A stretch of DNA of 39,448 nucleotides from assembly GCA_964501315.1 (NCBI GenBank), contig CAZCSO010000014.1:1-39448 (forward strand). The letters are read 5' to 3'. Of this stretch, positions 1 to 8,093 are shown in pieces (position 1 is the first letter of the stretch; each line of letters opens with the position of its first letter). This DNA comes from UBA5603 sp964501315. Lineage in GTDB: Bacteria > Bacillota_I > Bacilli_A > Izemoplasmatales > Hujiaoplasmataceae. The position numbers were made by a program, and so were the translations under genes. A model generated the notes under the pieces. It had not been told where the DNA came from, did no database searches, and worked only from the letters and a program-made list of their open reading frames with translations.

Positions 1-66
1 AAATTACCTACATTTTATTCCGCTATATTTCCACCATTTCTAATTGACATTTATATAATGAGAAGA

Positions 67-92
67 ACCATCAAAATTGATGGTCTTTTTTT
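67..92 (+). terminator. Intrinsic terminator of a gene left of the window
   Basis: Perfect 8-bp inverted repeat ACCATCAA/TTGATGGT with a 2-nt centre, followed by C and seven T. It presumably ends a plus-strand transcript that begins outside the window. Between it and the next promoter (93-239) I see no coding region or structure. Confidence 0.8.
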
Positions 93-239
93 CGCTTTAT
101 ATAGGTTTAAACTCGAATTTATCAAGTTTCGAATATCGTAGAAAAGCTTGTTTGGTCGTTTACTTTACATAAGATGATGTACTTGTTATTATAGTTGGCA
201 AATTGATATGTTTAGTCAATCATAACAGGTTTTTATATA

Positions 240-268
240 TTGCAAAGTTAAATACTAAGTGATAGAAT
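240..268 (+). promoter_or_regulatory. Promoter of the toxin-antitoxin remnant
   Basis: TTGCAA (240-245), a 17-nt spacer and TAGAAT (263-268) preceded by TG plus one base, an extended -10. It lies 47 nt upstream of the antitoxin start and predicts a leader of about 40 nt with a GAGG ribosome site at 304-307. Confidence 0.55.
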
Positions 269-315
269 ATAGTTAGAAAGTTTGAAAATAGGAAAATAAG
301 AAAGAGGTAATTTTT

Positions 316-612
316 ATGATTATTGAGTTAAGGAAAAAATCTCAAATCACAATTCCCAAAGAAATCATTCATCAGTTAAATCTTCAAGAAAAAGACCAAC
401 TTGATATTTCTATTCAAGATGGTGTTATTATAATTGAACCAGTCTCAGTCTATTCAAAATCATATATCCAAAAATTAGAAGAAACTGTGATGAGAATTAA
501 CGAGGAACCTTCAAAGTATAATGTTGGCCCCTTTAAGTCTGTAGAGGAAGCAATTAATTACTTAGAAGAAACAAATGAAGATGATGAGAAAGAAAAAGAA
601 CTCCAAAAATGA
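316..612 (+). CDS. AbrB/MazE-type antitoxin
   Basis: 98-aa protein. Residues 1-45 form an AbrB/SpoVT/MazE swapped-hairpin DNA-binding domain: the early KSQITIPKEI stretch followed by D-x-L-D-I and IIIEP is the family signature. The acidic, helical C-terminal half (about 48-98, rich in E/D/K) is the kind of tail that wraps and neutralises a partner toxin. The stop overlaps the start of the downstream RelE-like reading frame (ATGA), typical of a type II toxin-antitoxin operon in which the antitoxin dimer represses its own promoter. The toxin is interrupted, so the antitoxin may now be an orphan. Base composition is more AT-rich than the rest of the window, suggesting acquisition. Family assignment is firm; pairing is inferred from overlap. 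Confidence 0.8.
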   Translation: MIIELRKKSQITIPKEIIHQLNLQEKDQLDISIQDGVIIIEPVSVYSKSYIQKLEETVMRINEEPSKYNVGPFKSVEEAINYLEETNEDDEKEKELQK

Positions 613-875
613 CATACGAAATTTTATTCTCAACAGGGTTTTAGAAGTCTTTCTCTAAGCTAATAGATCAAGAAAAGAAATTATTCTACAATAAATTGTC
701 TTTATTCATAGAGAATCACAAACATCCAAGTCTTAGAACGAAAAAGATTAAAGGAAGCGAAATTCTATTTGAATCTAGCATCAATATGTCAATTAGAGTT
801 ATTTGGACATATAAAAACGAGAATTTAATATTAATGTTAGATATTGGTCACCATGATATTTTAAACAAGCTATAG
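609..875 (+). pseudogene. RelE/ParE-like toxin interrupted by one in-frame TAG
   Basis: Reading from the ATG at 609 gives 11 residues (ending STGF), then TAG at 642-644, then 76 further codons in the same frame to TAG at 873-875. The downstream part has the RelE/YafQ-type pattern: a helical N-terminal region, HPSLRTKKIKGS, a strand with conserved SIRVIW, and the terminal GHHDIL motif with the basic and His positions usual for these ribosome-dependent mRNA interferases. Total length, 88 codons, is normal for the family. No frameshift is needed, so one substitution (for example TTG to TAG) explains the break. It overlaps the antitoxin by 4 nt. It is either a true inactivated toxin or a sequencing error; reinitiation downstream is unlikely because the first internal ATG is far into the domain. 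Confidence 0.75.
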
Positions 876-1244
876 TTTTGTTCCATAAATTCGTATGGAC
901 CATATATGCATATCAAACACTTTTTGAGATTTTCCTTTGTTAATATTGATTTTCCAGGGGTGCTAATTTGTATCATAATTGGTAGCATCACACACATAAG
1001 AATCATAGGATTGATAAAATTTTTCAATCCTTTTTTAATGACAAACATAATTGTTAGGGATGTTCATACTCAAATAATCAATTATTATAGTAAAGAGAGT
1101 AAATAAACCTTAACCTAAGTAATGGTTAGTTTGTTTTGACAAATGAAACGATGGAACCTTAATGAAAGATATCCTATCAGCATCCTATGAAATGGATGTA
1201 TCAATCATTCATTGTTTGATAGCGATATATCATCATTGATAATC
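876..1244. other. AT-rich stretch without a recognisable gene
   Basis: Two overlapping 66-codon open frames lie here on opposite strands (906-1106 plus, 848-1048 minus). Neither has a convincing ribosome site or a recognisable domain, and the minus one overlaps the toxin remnant. The region may hold further decayed sequence from the toxin-antitoxin insertion. No RNA or repeat was recognised. Confidence 0.4.
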
Positions 1245-1288
1245 AAAAAAAGAACAGTCATCTAACTAGTAAAAAGAACTGTTCTTTT
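1245..1288 (-). terminator. Terminator of the deoxynucleoside kinase gene
   Basis: 11-bp perfect stem AAAAGAACAGT (1248-1258) / ACTGTTCTTTT (1278-1288) with a 19-nt loop. Read on the minus strand it ends in a run of seven U. It sits 15 nt past the kinase stop codon. Confidence 0.8.
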
Positions 1289-1303
1289 ATTTATTCCATC
1301 GGA

Positions 1304-1939
1304 TTAATTTAAAGCATCCATAATTAACGATAAGACAGTTTCGCGGTCTGCTTCGTTATGCACATCATAGCGGTCCATGTCAATGATGACCACTTTTGAA
1401 GCTTGGTAATGATGCATGACCCAATCGTCGTATTTTTCCCATATGAAATGATAATACGATTTTAAGGATTCGTCGAGTTCATACGAACGGCCCCGTAATT
1501 GGATTCGTTTAATGACAGTTTCAAACGAGCCTTTTAGGTAAACCATCAAGTCGGGAGATGTTTTTGGAAGATCTTCTAACTCTTCTAACATATTGTGTAA
1601 CATCCGTTCGTACATATCAAATTCCAAATCGGAGATTCTACCCAAATCGTTATTCCGTTTGGCGAAATACCAATCTTCGTAAATCGAGCGATCCACAATG
1701 TTATTCGGATGTTTTAGTGCCGTCCGAATGGTTTTATAGCGTGAATTCAAGAAATAAAGTTGTAAGAGAAAGGGGTAGCGTTTCGCTTCAATCTCTTCTT
1801 TTGAGGCTGTATAAAACAGCGGAAGAATCGGATTATCATCGACCGATTCATAAAAGACGTGACATCCTAATTTTTCGCTGAGCATTTCTGCCACTGTGGT
1901 TTTTCCTAATCCAATCATACCACCAATAACAATCACCAT
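1304..1939 (-). CDS. Deoxynucleoside kinase (dGK/dAK family)
   Basis: 211 aa, normal length for the deoxyadenosine/deoxyguanosine kinase family, which phosphorylates salvaged deoxynucleosides to dNMPs in the cytosol. The P-loop is GGMIGLGKTT (residues 6-15). The DRS motif used for substrate and metal binding is at 83-85, and an Arg-rich LID segment (KRIQLRGRS) lies in the C-terminal half. Start chosen at the ATG with an AAGGAG ribosome site about 6 nt upstream on the minus strand. It stands alone, divergent from guaB; with guaBA it places purine salvage and GMP synthesis together. Sequence alone does not separate dA, dG and dC preference. Confidence 0.85.
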   Translation of the reverse strand: MVIVIGGMIGLGKTTVAEMLSEKLGCHVFYESVDDNPILPLFYTASKEEIEAKRYPFLLQLYFLNSRYKTIRTALKHPNNIVDRSIYEDWYFAKRNNDLGRISDLEFDMYERMLHNMLEELEDLPKTSPDLMVYLKGSFETVIKRIQLRGRSYELDESLKSYYHFIWEKYDDWVMHHYQASKVVIIDMDRYDVHNEADRETVLSLIMDALN

Positions 1940-2216
1940 GTAGTCTCCTTATTTTATAAAAAATGCCTCCCTAGAAAGCCAATGCCGATCCAGGAAGTGA
2001 ACATTTAAATTCTTTAAATGATATCTCAATTCATTATAAGAAAACCCATTCGATAAGTCAATAATAAAAAATGAAATAGTTACTAGTCGATTCATAATGG
2101 TCAGATCTGAGATGCTTGTTATGTAAGGAATATCTGGAATCATATTTTTCAATCGATTATAGGTACCCTCGTTATTGCTTAAAGAGGTATATTTATGGAT
2201 TTTGAAATACTCGTTA
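1940..2216. other. Divergent intergenic region, kinase / guaB
   Basis: Non-coding as far as I can tell. A long minus-strand open frame (1949-2353) crosses it but also covers the guaB promoter, riboswitch and terminator, lacks a ribosome site, and matches nothing known, so it is not called. The kinase promoter should lie here; a minus-strand TATAAT occurs near 2160 but without a credible -35. Confidence 0.4.
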
Positions 2217-2245
2217 TTGCTATAAGAAAGCTTCTTTGATATAAT
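2217..2245 (+). promoter_or_regulatory. guaBA promoter
   Basis: TTGCTA (2217-2222), 17-nt spacer, TATAAT (2240-2245) with an extended TG at 2237-2238. Predicted transcription start near 2252, just before the riboswitch aptamer. Confidence 0.8.
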
Positions 2246-2257
2246 AGAACAAATTAA

Positions 2258-2319
2258 TGCGTATAACGTTTGGATTGGCAAACAGTTTCTACCATAAACC
2301 GTAAATTTATGACTACGCA
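2258..2319 (+). promoter_or_regulatory. Guanine riboswitch aptamer (purine class)
   Basis: P1 is TGCGTA (2258-2263) / TACGCA (2314-2319), perfect 6 bp. P2 is GTTTG (2268-2272) / CAAAC (2279-2283), with loop L2 containing TTGG. The joining strand has the canonical core AGTTTCTACC (2284-2293). P3 is ATAAA / TTTAT around loop CCGTAAA, whose CC can kiss the GG of L2. The specificity base in GACTA (2311-2315) is C at 2313, which selects guanine over adenine; the J2/3 core lacks the changes seen in 2'-deoxyguanosine variants. It controls the two genes making GMP from IMP, the classic target. Confidence 0.93.
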
Positions 2320-2368
2320 ATGAAACCGAAAACGGTTTTTTTGCGTAATGCAAGAGACCGTTTTTTTT
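2320..2368 (+). terminator. Riboswitch expression platform: terminator/antiterminator
   Basis: Terminator: AAAACGGT (2329-2336) pairs with ACCGTTTT (2357-2364), with an inner TTGC/GCAA, and ends in eight U (2361-2368). Antiterminator: TACGCAA (2314-2320), the 3' strand of aptamer P1, pairs perfectly with TTGCGTA (2341-2347), stacking on AAACCG/CGGTTT (2323-2328/2333-2338). P1 and antiterminator exclude each other, so bound guanine should free the terminator and switch guaBA off. Confidence 0.85.
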
Positions 2369-2388
2369 ATAGAAAAAGGAGGATTATT

Positions 2389-3849
2389 ATGAAATTAGGA
2401 CTGACGTACGACGATGTATTATTGTTACCTGGTCATTCACAAGTGATACCAAAAGACGTATCACTCGTGACTCAATTAACGAGCGCTATTCCGCTCAACA
2501 TACCGATTTTATCGGCGGCAATGGATACCGTTACGGAATCAAAATTAGCCATTTCGATGGCTCGAAACGGCGGGATTGGCTTTCTTCATAAGAACATGTC
2601 AATTGACGATCAAGCCAAGCAAGTTGCGTTCGTGAAGCGGAGCGAATCCGGTATGATTACCGACCCGATTACGTTATCGAAGCATCATACGATTCAAGAT
2701 GCCGAAACGTTGATGGCGATGTATTCGATATCCGGTATTCCCATTGTCGATGAAACCGGACGTCTGGAAGGCATCGTCACCAATCGAGACCTCCGTTATC
2801 GTGAATTGGACGATACGCCCATTGAAAACGTGATGACGAGTACCCATCTCGTTACCAGTTCGGTGGGTACCACGCTGGAGGAAGCAAAATCGATTTTGAT
2901 GGCGACGAAGTTGGAAAAATTGCTCATCGTCGATGAAGCGTTTCATTTGAAAGGCCTTATTACTTCTAAAGACATTAACAACATTCTTCATTATCCGAAT
3001 GCCGCCAAAGACCGATTAGGAAGGCTTTTGTGTGGGGCAGCGGTTGGCGTTTCAGAGGATACACTTCAACGCGTTGATGCGCTGGTGAAAAACGGAGTTG
3101 ATGTCGTTGCCGTTGATAGTGCTCATGGGCATTCACAAGGTGTTCTCGATACTGTCGCAATGATTCGCAAAGCGTATCCGCAACTTCCGATTGTTGCAGG
3201 TAATATTGTCACAAAAGAAGGTGCCATCGCTCTCAAAAATGCGGGTGCGAATGCCGTAAAGGTCGGTGTTGGCCCTGGTTCAATCTGTACGACTCGTGTC
3301 GTAGCTGGTGTGGGATGTCCGCAATTCAGTGCGATTCAAGATGTAGCGGATGCATTAAAAGAAACGGGTGTGTGTATCATCGCCGATGGCGGAATTAAAT
3401 ACTCAGGTGATATCACCAAAGCGTTGGCAGCCGGCGCACATAGCGTCATGTTGGGAAGTCTGCTTGCGGGAACAAAAGAAAGTCCCGGGGAAGAAGTCAT
3501 TTACAAAGGGCGTTCCTACAAAACCTATGTTGGGATGGGATCTTTAGCTGCAATGAACCGTGGTTCGAGTGACCGGTATTTTCAAAAAGGCACTCATGAA
3601 CTCAAAAAACTTGTCCCAGAAGGAATTGAAGGCCAAGTGCCGTACCGTGGTGAGGTTTCCGATGTTCTTTATCAACTCTGTGGTGGACTTCGTTCGGGCA
3701 TGGGGTACGTGGGTGCTAGAACCATCTTTGAATTGCAGATGAAAGCTCAGTTCGTCCAAATCACCGCTTCTGGTCTTAAAGAAAGTCATCCTCATGATAT
3801 CTCCATCACCAGAGAAGCGCCCAATTACTCGGGTGAATCAAATGGATAA
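2389..3849 (+). CDS. guaB: IMP dehydrogenase
   Basis: 486 aa. Oxidises IMP to XMP with NAD+, the committed step to GMP. The TIM-barrel catalytic domain is split by a pair of CBS domains (about residues 90-205). The active-site loop GPGSICTTR carries the nucleophile Cys300, and the mobile flap holds the catalytic Arg in SSDRYFQ. Start chosen at ATG 2389 behind AAAGGAGG at 2376-2383; an upstream in-frame start (2320) would lie inside the riboswitch and is rejected. The gene overlaps guaA by 8 nt, so the two are translationally coupled, under the guanine riboswitch. Length and motifs are complete. Confidence 0.97.
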   Translation: MKLGLTYDDVLLLPGHSQVIPKDVSLVTQLTSAIPLNIPILSAAMDTVTESKLAISMARNGGIGFLHKNMSIDDQAKQVAFVKRSESGMITDPITLSKHHTIQDAETLMAMYSISGIPIVDETGRLEGIVTNRDLRYRELDDTPIENVMTSTHLVTSSVGTTLEEAKSILMATKLEKLLIVDEAFHLKGLITSKDINNILHYPNAAKDRLGRLLCGAAVGVSEDTLQRVDALVKNGVDVVAVDSAHGHSQGVLDTVAMIRKAYPQLPIVAGNIVTKEGAIALKNAGANAVKVGVGPGSICTTRVVAGVGCPQFSAIQDVADALKETGVCIIADGGIKYSGDITKALAAGAHSVMLGSLLAGTKESPGEEVIYKGRSYKTYVGMGSLAAMNRGSSDRYFQKGTHELKKLVPEGIEGQVPYRGEVSDVLYQLCGGLRSGMGYVGARTIFELQMKAQFVQITASGLKESHPHDISITREAPNYSGESNG

Positions 3850-5374
3850 AATAATCATCATCGATTTTGGTAGTCAATACAATCAATTAATCTCAAGACG
3901 AATACGCGAACTGAATGTGTACTCTNNNNNNNNNNCTGAAGTTGTTTCTAGTGAAGCCTTCAAAATGGACGATTCCGTAAAAGGCATTATCTTATCCGGT
4001 GGGCCTTCTAGCGTCTATGAACAGAATGCGCCTTCTTTGCCGAAAGCGCTGTTTGATTACGCCATTCCGATTTTAGGTATTTGTTATGGTATGCAGGCCA
4101 TCGTCGAATACTTTGGGGGCGTCGTCGAAGCATCGCCGAGGAGGGAATATGGGAAGTCAATCATTTCGCTTCAGGGGGAATCGGTGTTAACCGAGGGAAT
4201 GTCACCTTCGTCGTTTGTATGGATGTCCCATGGTGATTGCGTTACTCAACTTCCGAACGGATTTGATGTTATTGCCAGTACGGATACAACCATTGCTGGA
4301 ATCGAAAACAAACACAATCGTATTTACGGAGTTCAATTCCATCCGGAAGTGACACACACTGAAGAAGGAACGAAACTGTTGTCTCAATTTGTTTTCTCAT
4401 TATGCCAAGCAAAGCCAGAATGGCATGTAGAAAATTGGATGGTTGAACAAATTCGTTGGATTCGTGAAAAAGTCAATAACGATCACGTGATATTGGGATT
4501 ATCAGGGGGCGTTGATTCCAGTGTCACGGCTGCTTTATTACACCGTGCGATTGGATCACAACTAACGTGTATTTTTGTTGATACAGGATTATTGAGGCAA
4601 GAAGAGGCAACCTCTGTCATGACAGCTTACGAATCGTTTCACGATATGAACATTATTAAAGTCGATGCATCAAGAGATTTTTTTAAAGCGCTCAAAGGAG
4701 TAACTGATCCAGAAACGAAACGAAAAGTTATCGGGGAAACGTTCATTCGGCTATTTGAATCTGAAAAAGAAAAACACCATCATGCTCGTTATTTAGCACA
4801 AGGGACTATCTATCCCGATGTCATTGAATCAATTTCCATAAAAGGACCATCCGCTACCATCAAAAGTCATCATAATGTCGGTGGGATACCACACCATCAT
4901 CAATTTGAGATCATCGAACCCATTCGTAATCTTTTTAAAGACGAAGTGAGACGATTGGGAATTGAATTGGGTTTGCCGAAGGAATTAATCATGCGGCATC
5001 CCTTTCCTGGACCGGGACTGGGTATTCGAATCTTGGGTGAAGTCACTTATGAGAAAGCCGAATTGGTTCGTAAAGCCGACCACATTTTTCTTGAAGAACT
5101 GGTCAATGCAGGATTGTACAATCAAACATCACAAGCTTTTGTGGTATTGTTGGATGTCAAAAGTGTCGGTGTTATGGGTGATCAACGCACCTACGATTAT
5201 GCTTGTGCCATTCGTTCTGTTGATTCGACCGATTTTATGACAGCGAGTATCTCTCGTCTTCCCTGGACTCTGCTTGAAAAAGTAGCTTCAAGAATCGTTA
5301 ATGAAGTTAAGGGGATTAATCGTGTCACATACGATATTACTTCAAAACCACCGGGAACGATTGAATGGGAATAA
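3842..5374 (+). CDS. guaA: GMP synthase (glutamine-hydrolysing)
   Basis: About 510 aa. Converts XMP to GMP with ATP and glutamine. The N-terminal class I glutamine amidotransferase has nucleophile Cys in GICYGMQ (about residue 81) and the His/Glu pair in VQFHPEV. The ATP-pyrophosphatase domain has the PP-loop LSGGVDSS. The dimerisation domain ends in the canonical TSKPPGTIEWE, so the C-terminus is complete. ATG 3842 lies inside the end of guaB with little ribosome site of its own, suggesting coupling. Ten N (3926-3935) replace about four residues after VYS, where homologues read ELxP; the reading frame is preserved across the gap. Confidence 0.97.
   Translation: MDKIIIIDFGSQYNQLISRRIRELNVYSXXXXEVVSSEAFKMDDSVKGIILSGGPSSVYEQNAPSLPKALFDYAIPILGICYGMQAIVEYFGGVVEASPRREYGKSIISLQGESVLTEGMSPSSFVWMSHGDCVTQLPNGFDVIASTDTTIAGIENKHNRIYGVQFHPEVTHTEEGTKLLSQFVFSLCQAKPEWHVENWMVEQIRWIREKVNNDHVILGLSGGVDSSVTAALLHRAIGSQLTCIFVDTGLLRQEEATSVMTAYESFHDMNIIKVDASRDFFKALKGVTDPETKRKVIGETFIRLFESEKEKHHHARYLAQGTIYPDVIESISIKGPSATIKSHHNVGGIPHHHQFEIIEPIRNLFKDEVRRLGIELGLPKELIMRHPFPGPGLGIRILGEVTYEKAELVRKADHIFLEELVNAGLYNQTSQAFVVLLDVKSVGVMGDQRTYDYACAIRSVDSTDFMTASISRLPWTLLEKVASRIVNEVKGINRVTYDITSKPPGTIEWE
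3926..3935. other. Assembly gap (10 N) inside guaA
   Basis: Ten undetermined bases. The frame on both sides matches GMP synthase with about the expected spacing between the VYS and GIILSGG blocks, so the true missing length is probably 10 nt or close to it. Confidence 0.95.
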
Positions 5375-5420
5375 TTGCTATAATTGTTGGAAAAAAATAA
5401 TTATTTGTCATGATGAATAG

Positions 5421-5465
5421 AAAAAAGAGCAAGAATCTTCGATGAATTCGATTTGCTCTTTTTTT
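5421..5465 (+). terminator. guaBA terminator
   Basis: Stem AAAAAAGAGCAA (5421-5432) / TTGCTCTTTTTT (5453-5464), a 20-nt loop that can itself pair partly, and a U-run. It lies 46 nt after the guaA stop. Confidence 0.85.
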
Positions 5466-5969
5466 GATGATTGTTCTTATAAGGAGTTCGATTGATCTAT
5501 GCTGTTAAACGTAAATTTCCAGGTCGTATGATCATATGAGATGGACTCATGTTTATTTTATAAGATATACAGCTTACTATTTTCTTGATAATAACATCAA
5601 ATATATGTTTTTGTATGGCAATCATAACTTTTTGTATCTAAATATCTAAGATTTAGTTTGGTTTTATCTAAAAAAAACAGGTGTCATGTTGCAATTTTGA
5701 TAGTGTGATGATAGTATTATAATTATTCAGAAACACTTATTCACGAATATTTTTAATATGCTCGAAGTTATCGATTTTCCTTTTTATACATGGCTTATTG
5801 TCGATATTCGGCTCAACTTGAAGCAATCCAAAATGCATACATGCTTTCTCGGAACTGCTTTTTTGTTTATTTCTTATTATTTTGATTGGTTTTCTATTTT
5901 TTTATGGGGTGTTGAATGAAAAAGAAAGAGTTTTCATTCACAAACAGGCGATTTTTTTTAAAATACCTA
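5466..5969. other. Long intergenic region before the opp operon
   Basis: No confident gene. A 53-codon frame (ATG 5758 to TGA 5917-5919) has no ribosome site. In the +1-shifted frame, an open stretch without a start codon runs to TAA at 6035-6037 and reads as one hydrophobic segment followed by a charged tail. Together they could be a decayed small membrane-protein gene, but I recognise no family. A TATTATAAT element at about 5733 could be an old promoter. Confidence 0.35.
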
Positions 5970-5998
5970 TTGAAATTAAATTAAGACAAGAGTATAAT
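5970..5998 (+). promoter_or_regulatory. opp operon promoter
   Basis: TTGAAA (5970-5975), exactly 17 nt, TATAAT (5993-5998). Predicted leader of about 50 nt ending in AAGGAGG at 6047-6053 before oppB. Confidence 0.85.
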
Positions 5999-6058
5999 TC
6001 GCTTAATTTTTTTATGGTTACTCGTAACAAGAGATAAGTCTAACCTAAGGAGGTTTAC

Positions 6059-6985
6059 ATGAGTACGAAAATGTTAGGGTATATTGCAAAAAGAATCGTT
6101 CTTACGATTATCACGATTCTTATTATCATCACGGCAACTTTTTTCATTATGCATGCAATTCCGGGAGGGCCTTTTCTTAGTGAAAAAGCCATTACTCAGG
6201 ATGTATTGGATGCGCTAAATGAGAAATACGGGTTAGACAAACCTCTCTTTGAACAATACACGACGTATTTAGGTGATGTTCTTAGACTCGATTTTGGCCC
6301 TTCTTTAAAAAGTAGAGGACGTGATGTCATTGACATTATTACCGATGGCATACTAGTTTCTGGGAAAATCGGTCTTACTGCGGCAGGAATTGCGATTTTC
6401 TTAGGGTTGATATTCGGTAGCATTGCTGCAATTAATCGTAATAAATTAATCGATAATATTGTGATGATAGGTACTACTGCATTTGTTGCCATGCCTTCCT
6501 TTGTTATTGGAGCTTTCTTGTTAATTGTATTTTGTGTCATCTGGCAAATTTTTCCGGCCAATGGGGGGATACAAGGAGGACTCATCCTTCCTACGTTGGC
6601 ATTGTCCTTGTATCCGATGTCTTATATTACCCGTCTCACCCGTTCAAGCATGCTCGATGTTCTTCAACAAGATTATATTCGGACAGCTCGTGCCAAAGGT
6701 GTTTCTAAAATCGTCATTATCTTCAAACACACGCTTAAAAATGCTTTAATTCCGGTAATAACCTATATTGGTCCGATGATTGCCTATATCGTTACCGGTA
6801 GTTTTGTTATCGAAAAGATTTTCTCAGTACCTGGAATTGGTCGAGAATTTGTCAACTGTATTACCAATCGTGATTATCCTGCCATTATGGGAACAACAAT
6901 TTTCCTTGCATCCATGGTCGTCATCATGAATCTGGTATCCGATATACTATACAAAGTAGTTGATCCACGGATTGACTTTAGTTGA
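6059..6985 (+). CDS. oppB: Oligopeptide ABC transporter permease OppB
   Basis: 308 aa, inner-membrane permease with six predicted membrane segments. It has the usual OppB/DppB N-terminal layout: an amphipathic start, TM1 at about 10-30, then HAIPGGPF. The cytoplasmic EAA loop that docks on the ATPases reads DYIRTARAKGVS, and the family's VVDPRID ending is present. The start has a strong AAGGAGG ribosome site. First gene of oppBCDFA; its TGA overlaps the ATG of oppC. Solute specificity (oligo- or dipeptide) cannot be told from the permease alone. Confidence 0.93.
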   Translation: MSTKMLGYIAKRIVLTIITILIIITATFFIMHAIPGGPFLSEKAITQDVLDALNEKYGLDKPLFEQYTTYLGDVLRLDFGPSLKSRGRDVIDIITDGILVSGKIGLTAAGIAIFLGLIFGSIAAINRNKLIDNIVMIGTTAFVAMPSFVIGAFLLIVFCVIWQIFPANGGIQGGLILPTLALSLYPMSYITRLTRSSMLDVLQQDYIRTARAKGVSKIVIIFKHTLKNALIPVITYIGPMIAYIVTGSFVIEKIFSVPGIGREFVNCITNRDYPAIMGTTIFLASMVVIMNLVSDILYKVVDPRIDFS

Positions 6986-8085
6986 TGGTGAATGATATGA
7001 ACGATAATAATCGACAAGAACGTAAACATTTCCTAAGACCGTTTTCATTTCAAATTAAAACGGATAGTTTTATACCCGCTACTGACGAAGAACGTCGACA
7101 ACAAGTATTGATGAGAGAAAGTACGAGTTTTTGGAAAGATGGTTTTAAGCGGCTTAAAAAAAACAAAGTTGCAATGACGTGTATCATTACGCTTTCTTTT
7201 CTCATCCTTTCTGTTTTGTTTATTCCATTTTTTTGGCCTTATTCTTATGATGATCAACTGGGTGTCAATCGTGGTCAACCCGTCGATGCTTCCTATAACA
7301 ATCTGCATCCGTTTGAATACGGTGAGACCGAATTAGCCTTAATTGAAAGTGGAGAACGTGTTTTTCCGCATATATTTGGTACGGACTCGCTTGGGCGCGA
7401 TTACTTCATTAGAGTTGTCTTTGGGGCCAGAGTATCCTTATCGGTAGGATTATTTGCCAGTATTTTGGTTTTGATTATTGGGACACTCTATGGGTCTATT
7501 TCAGGCTATGTGGGTGGAAAATTAGACCTGGTGATGATGAGGCTTGTGGATATGATTTATGCGTTACCCGATATGCTGGTCATCATTTTATTGTCCGTGG
7601 TCTTAAATCGCGTTTTCGAAGATAAACTGGCTGGAACGGTGTTTGCGGCCTTAGGGGCCAATATGATCAGTATCTTCATTGTATTTGCGCTGTTGTATTG
7701 GGTTGGAATGGCTCGTTTAATTCGCGGGCAAATCCTTTCACTGAAAGAACAAGACTTTGTTTTAGCTGCTCGATCCATCGGCGCTTCAAATGCCCGTATC
7801 ATTCGCAAACATTTGCTGCCAAATTGTATTAGCGTTATCATCATTTCTACAGCACTTCAAATTCCTGCTGCCATCTTTACGGAAAGTTTTTTAAGTTTCC
7901 TTGGCTTAGGCGTATCGGCACCGATGCCATCGTTGGGATCGTTAGCCAACTCAGCGTTATCAGGAGTTTATTCGTATACGTATCGCTTGGTCATTCCGGC
8001 CATCATTATTTGCTTGATTGTCTTATCCCTAAATCTTTTGGGCGACGGCTTGCGTGATGCCTTTGATCCCAAGCTGAAAGGATAG
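6985..8085 (+). CDS. oppC: Oligopeptide ABC transporter permease OppC
   Basis: 366 aa, longer than typical OppC (about 300) because of a charged cytoplasmic N-terminal extension of about 50 residues before the first TM. It has the OppC_N segment (F-W-K-D-x-F-K-R-L-K-K-N-K), the conserved HIFGTDSLGRDYF stretch after TM1, and the EAA loop DFVLAARSIGAS, ending FDPKLKG. ATG 6985 overlaps the oppB stop (TGATG), implying coupled translation; an alternative in-frame ATG is at 6997. Forms the membrane channel with OppB. Confidence 0.92.
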   Translation: MVNDMNDNNRQERKHFLRPFSFQIKTDSFIPATDEERRQQVLMRESTSFWKDGFKRLKKNKVAMTCIITLSFLILSVLFIPFFWPYSYDDQLGVNRGQPVDASYNNLHPFEYGETELALIESGERVFPHIFGTDSLGRDYFIRVVFGARVSLSVGLFASILVLIIGTLYGSISGYVGGKLDLVMMRLVDMIYALPDMLVIILLSVVLNRVFEDKLAGTVFAALGANMISIFIVFALLYWVGMARLIRGQILSLKEQDFVLAARSIGASNARIIRKHLLPNCISVIIISTALQIPAAIFTESFLSFLGLGVSAPMPSLGSLANSALSGVYSYTYRLVIPAIIICLIVLSLNLLGDGLRDAFDPKLKG

Positions 8086-8093
8086 GTGATCCT

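Noticed and set aside
848..1106. Two opposed 66-codon frames after the toxin remnant
   Set aside because: No ribosome site, no recognisable domain, mutual overlap; likely chance in AT-rich DNA.
2258..2319. 2'-deoxyguanosine or adenine version of the purine riboswitch
   Set aside because: The specificity base is C and the joining core is the canonical guanine type.
1949..2353. 134-codon minus-strand open frame between kinase and guaB
   Set aside because: It covers the guaB promoter, riboswitch and terminator, has no ribosome site, and resembles no family.
2320..2388. N-terminal extension of guaB
   Set aside because: It would be encoded by the riboswitch expression platform; ATG 2389 has a strong ribosome site and gives the normal IMPDH start.
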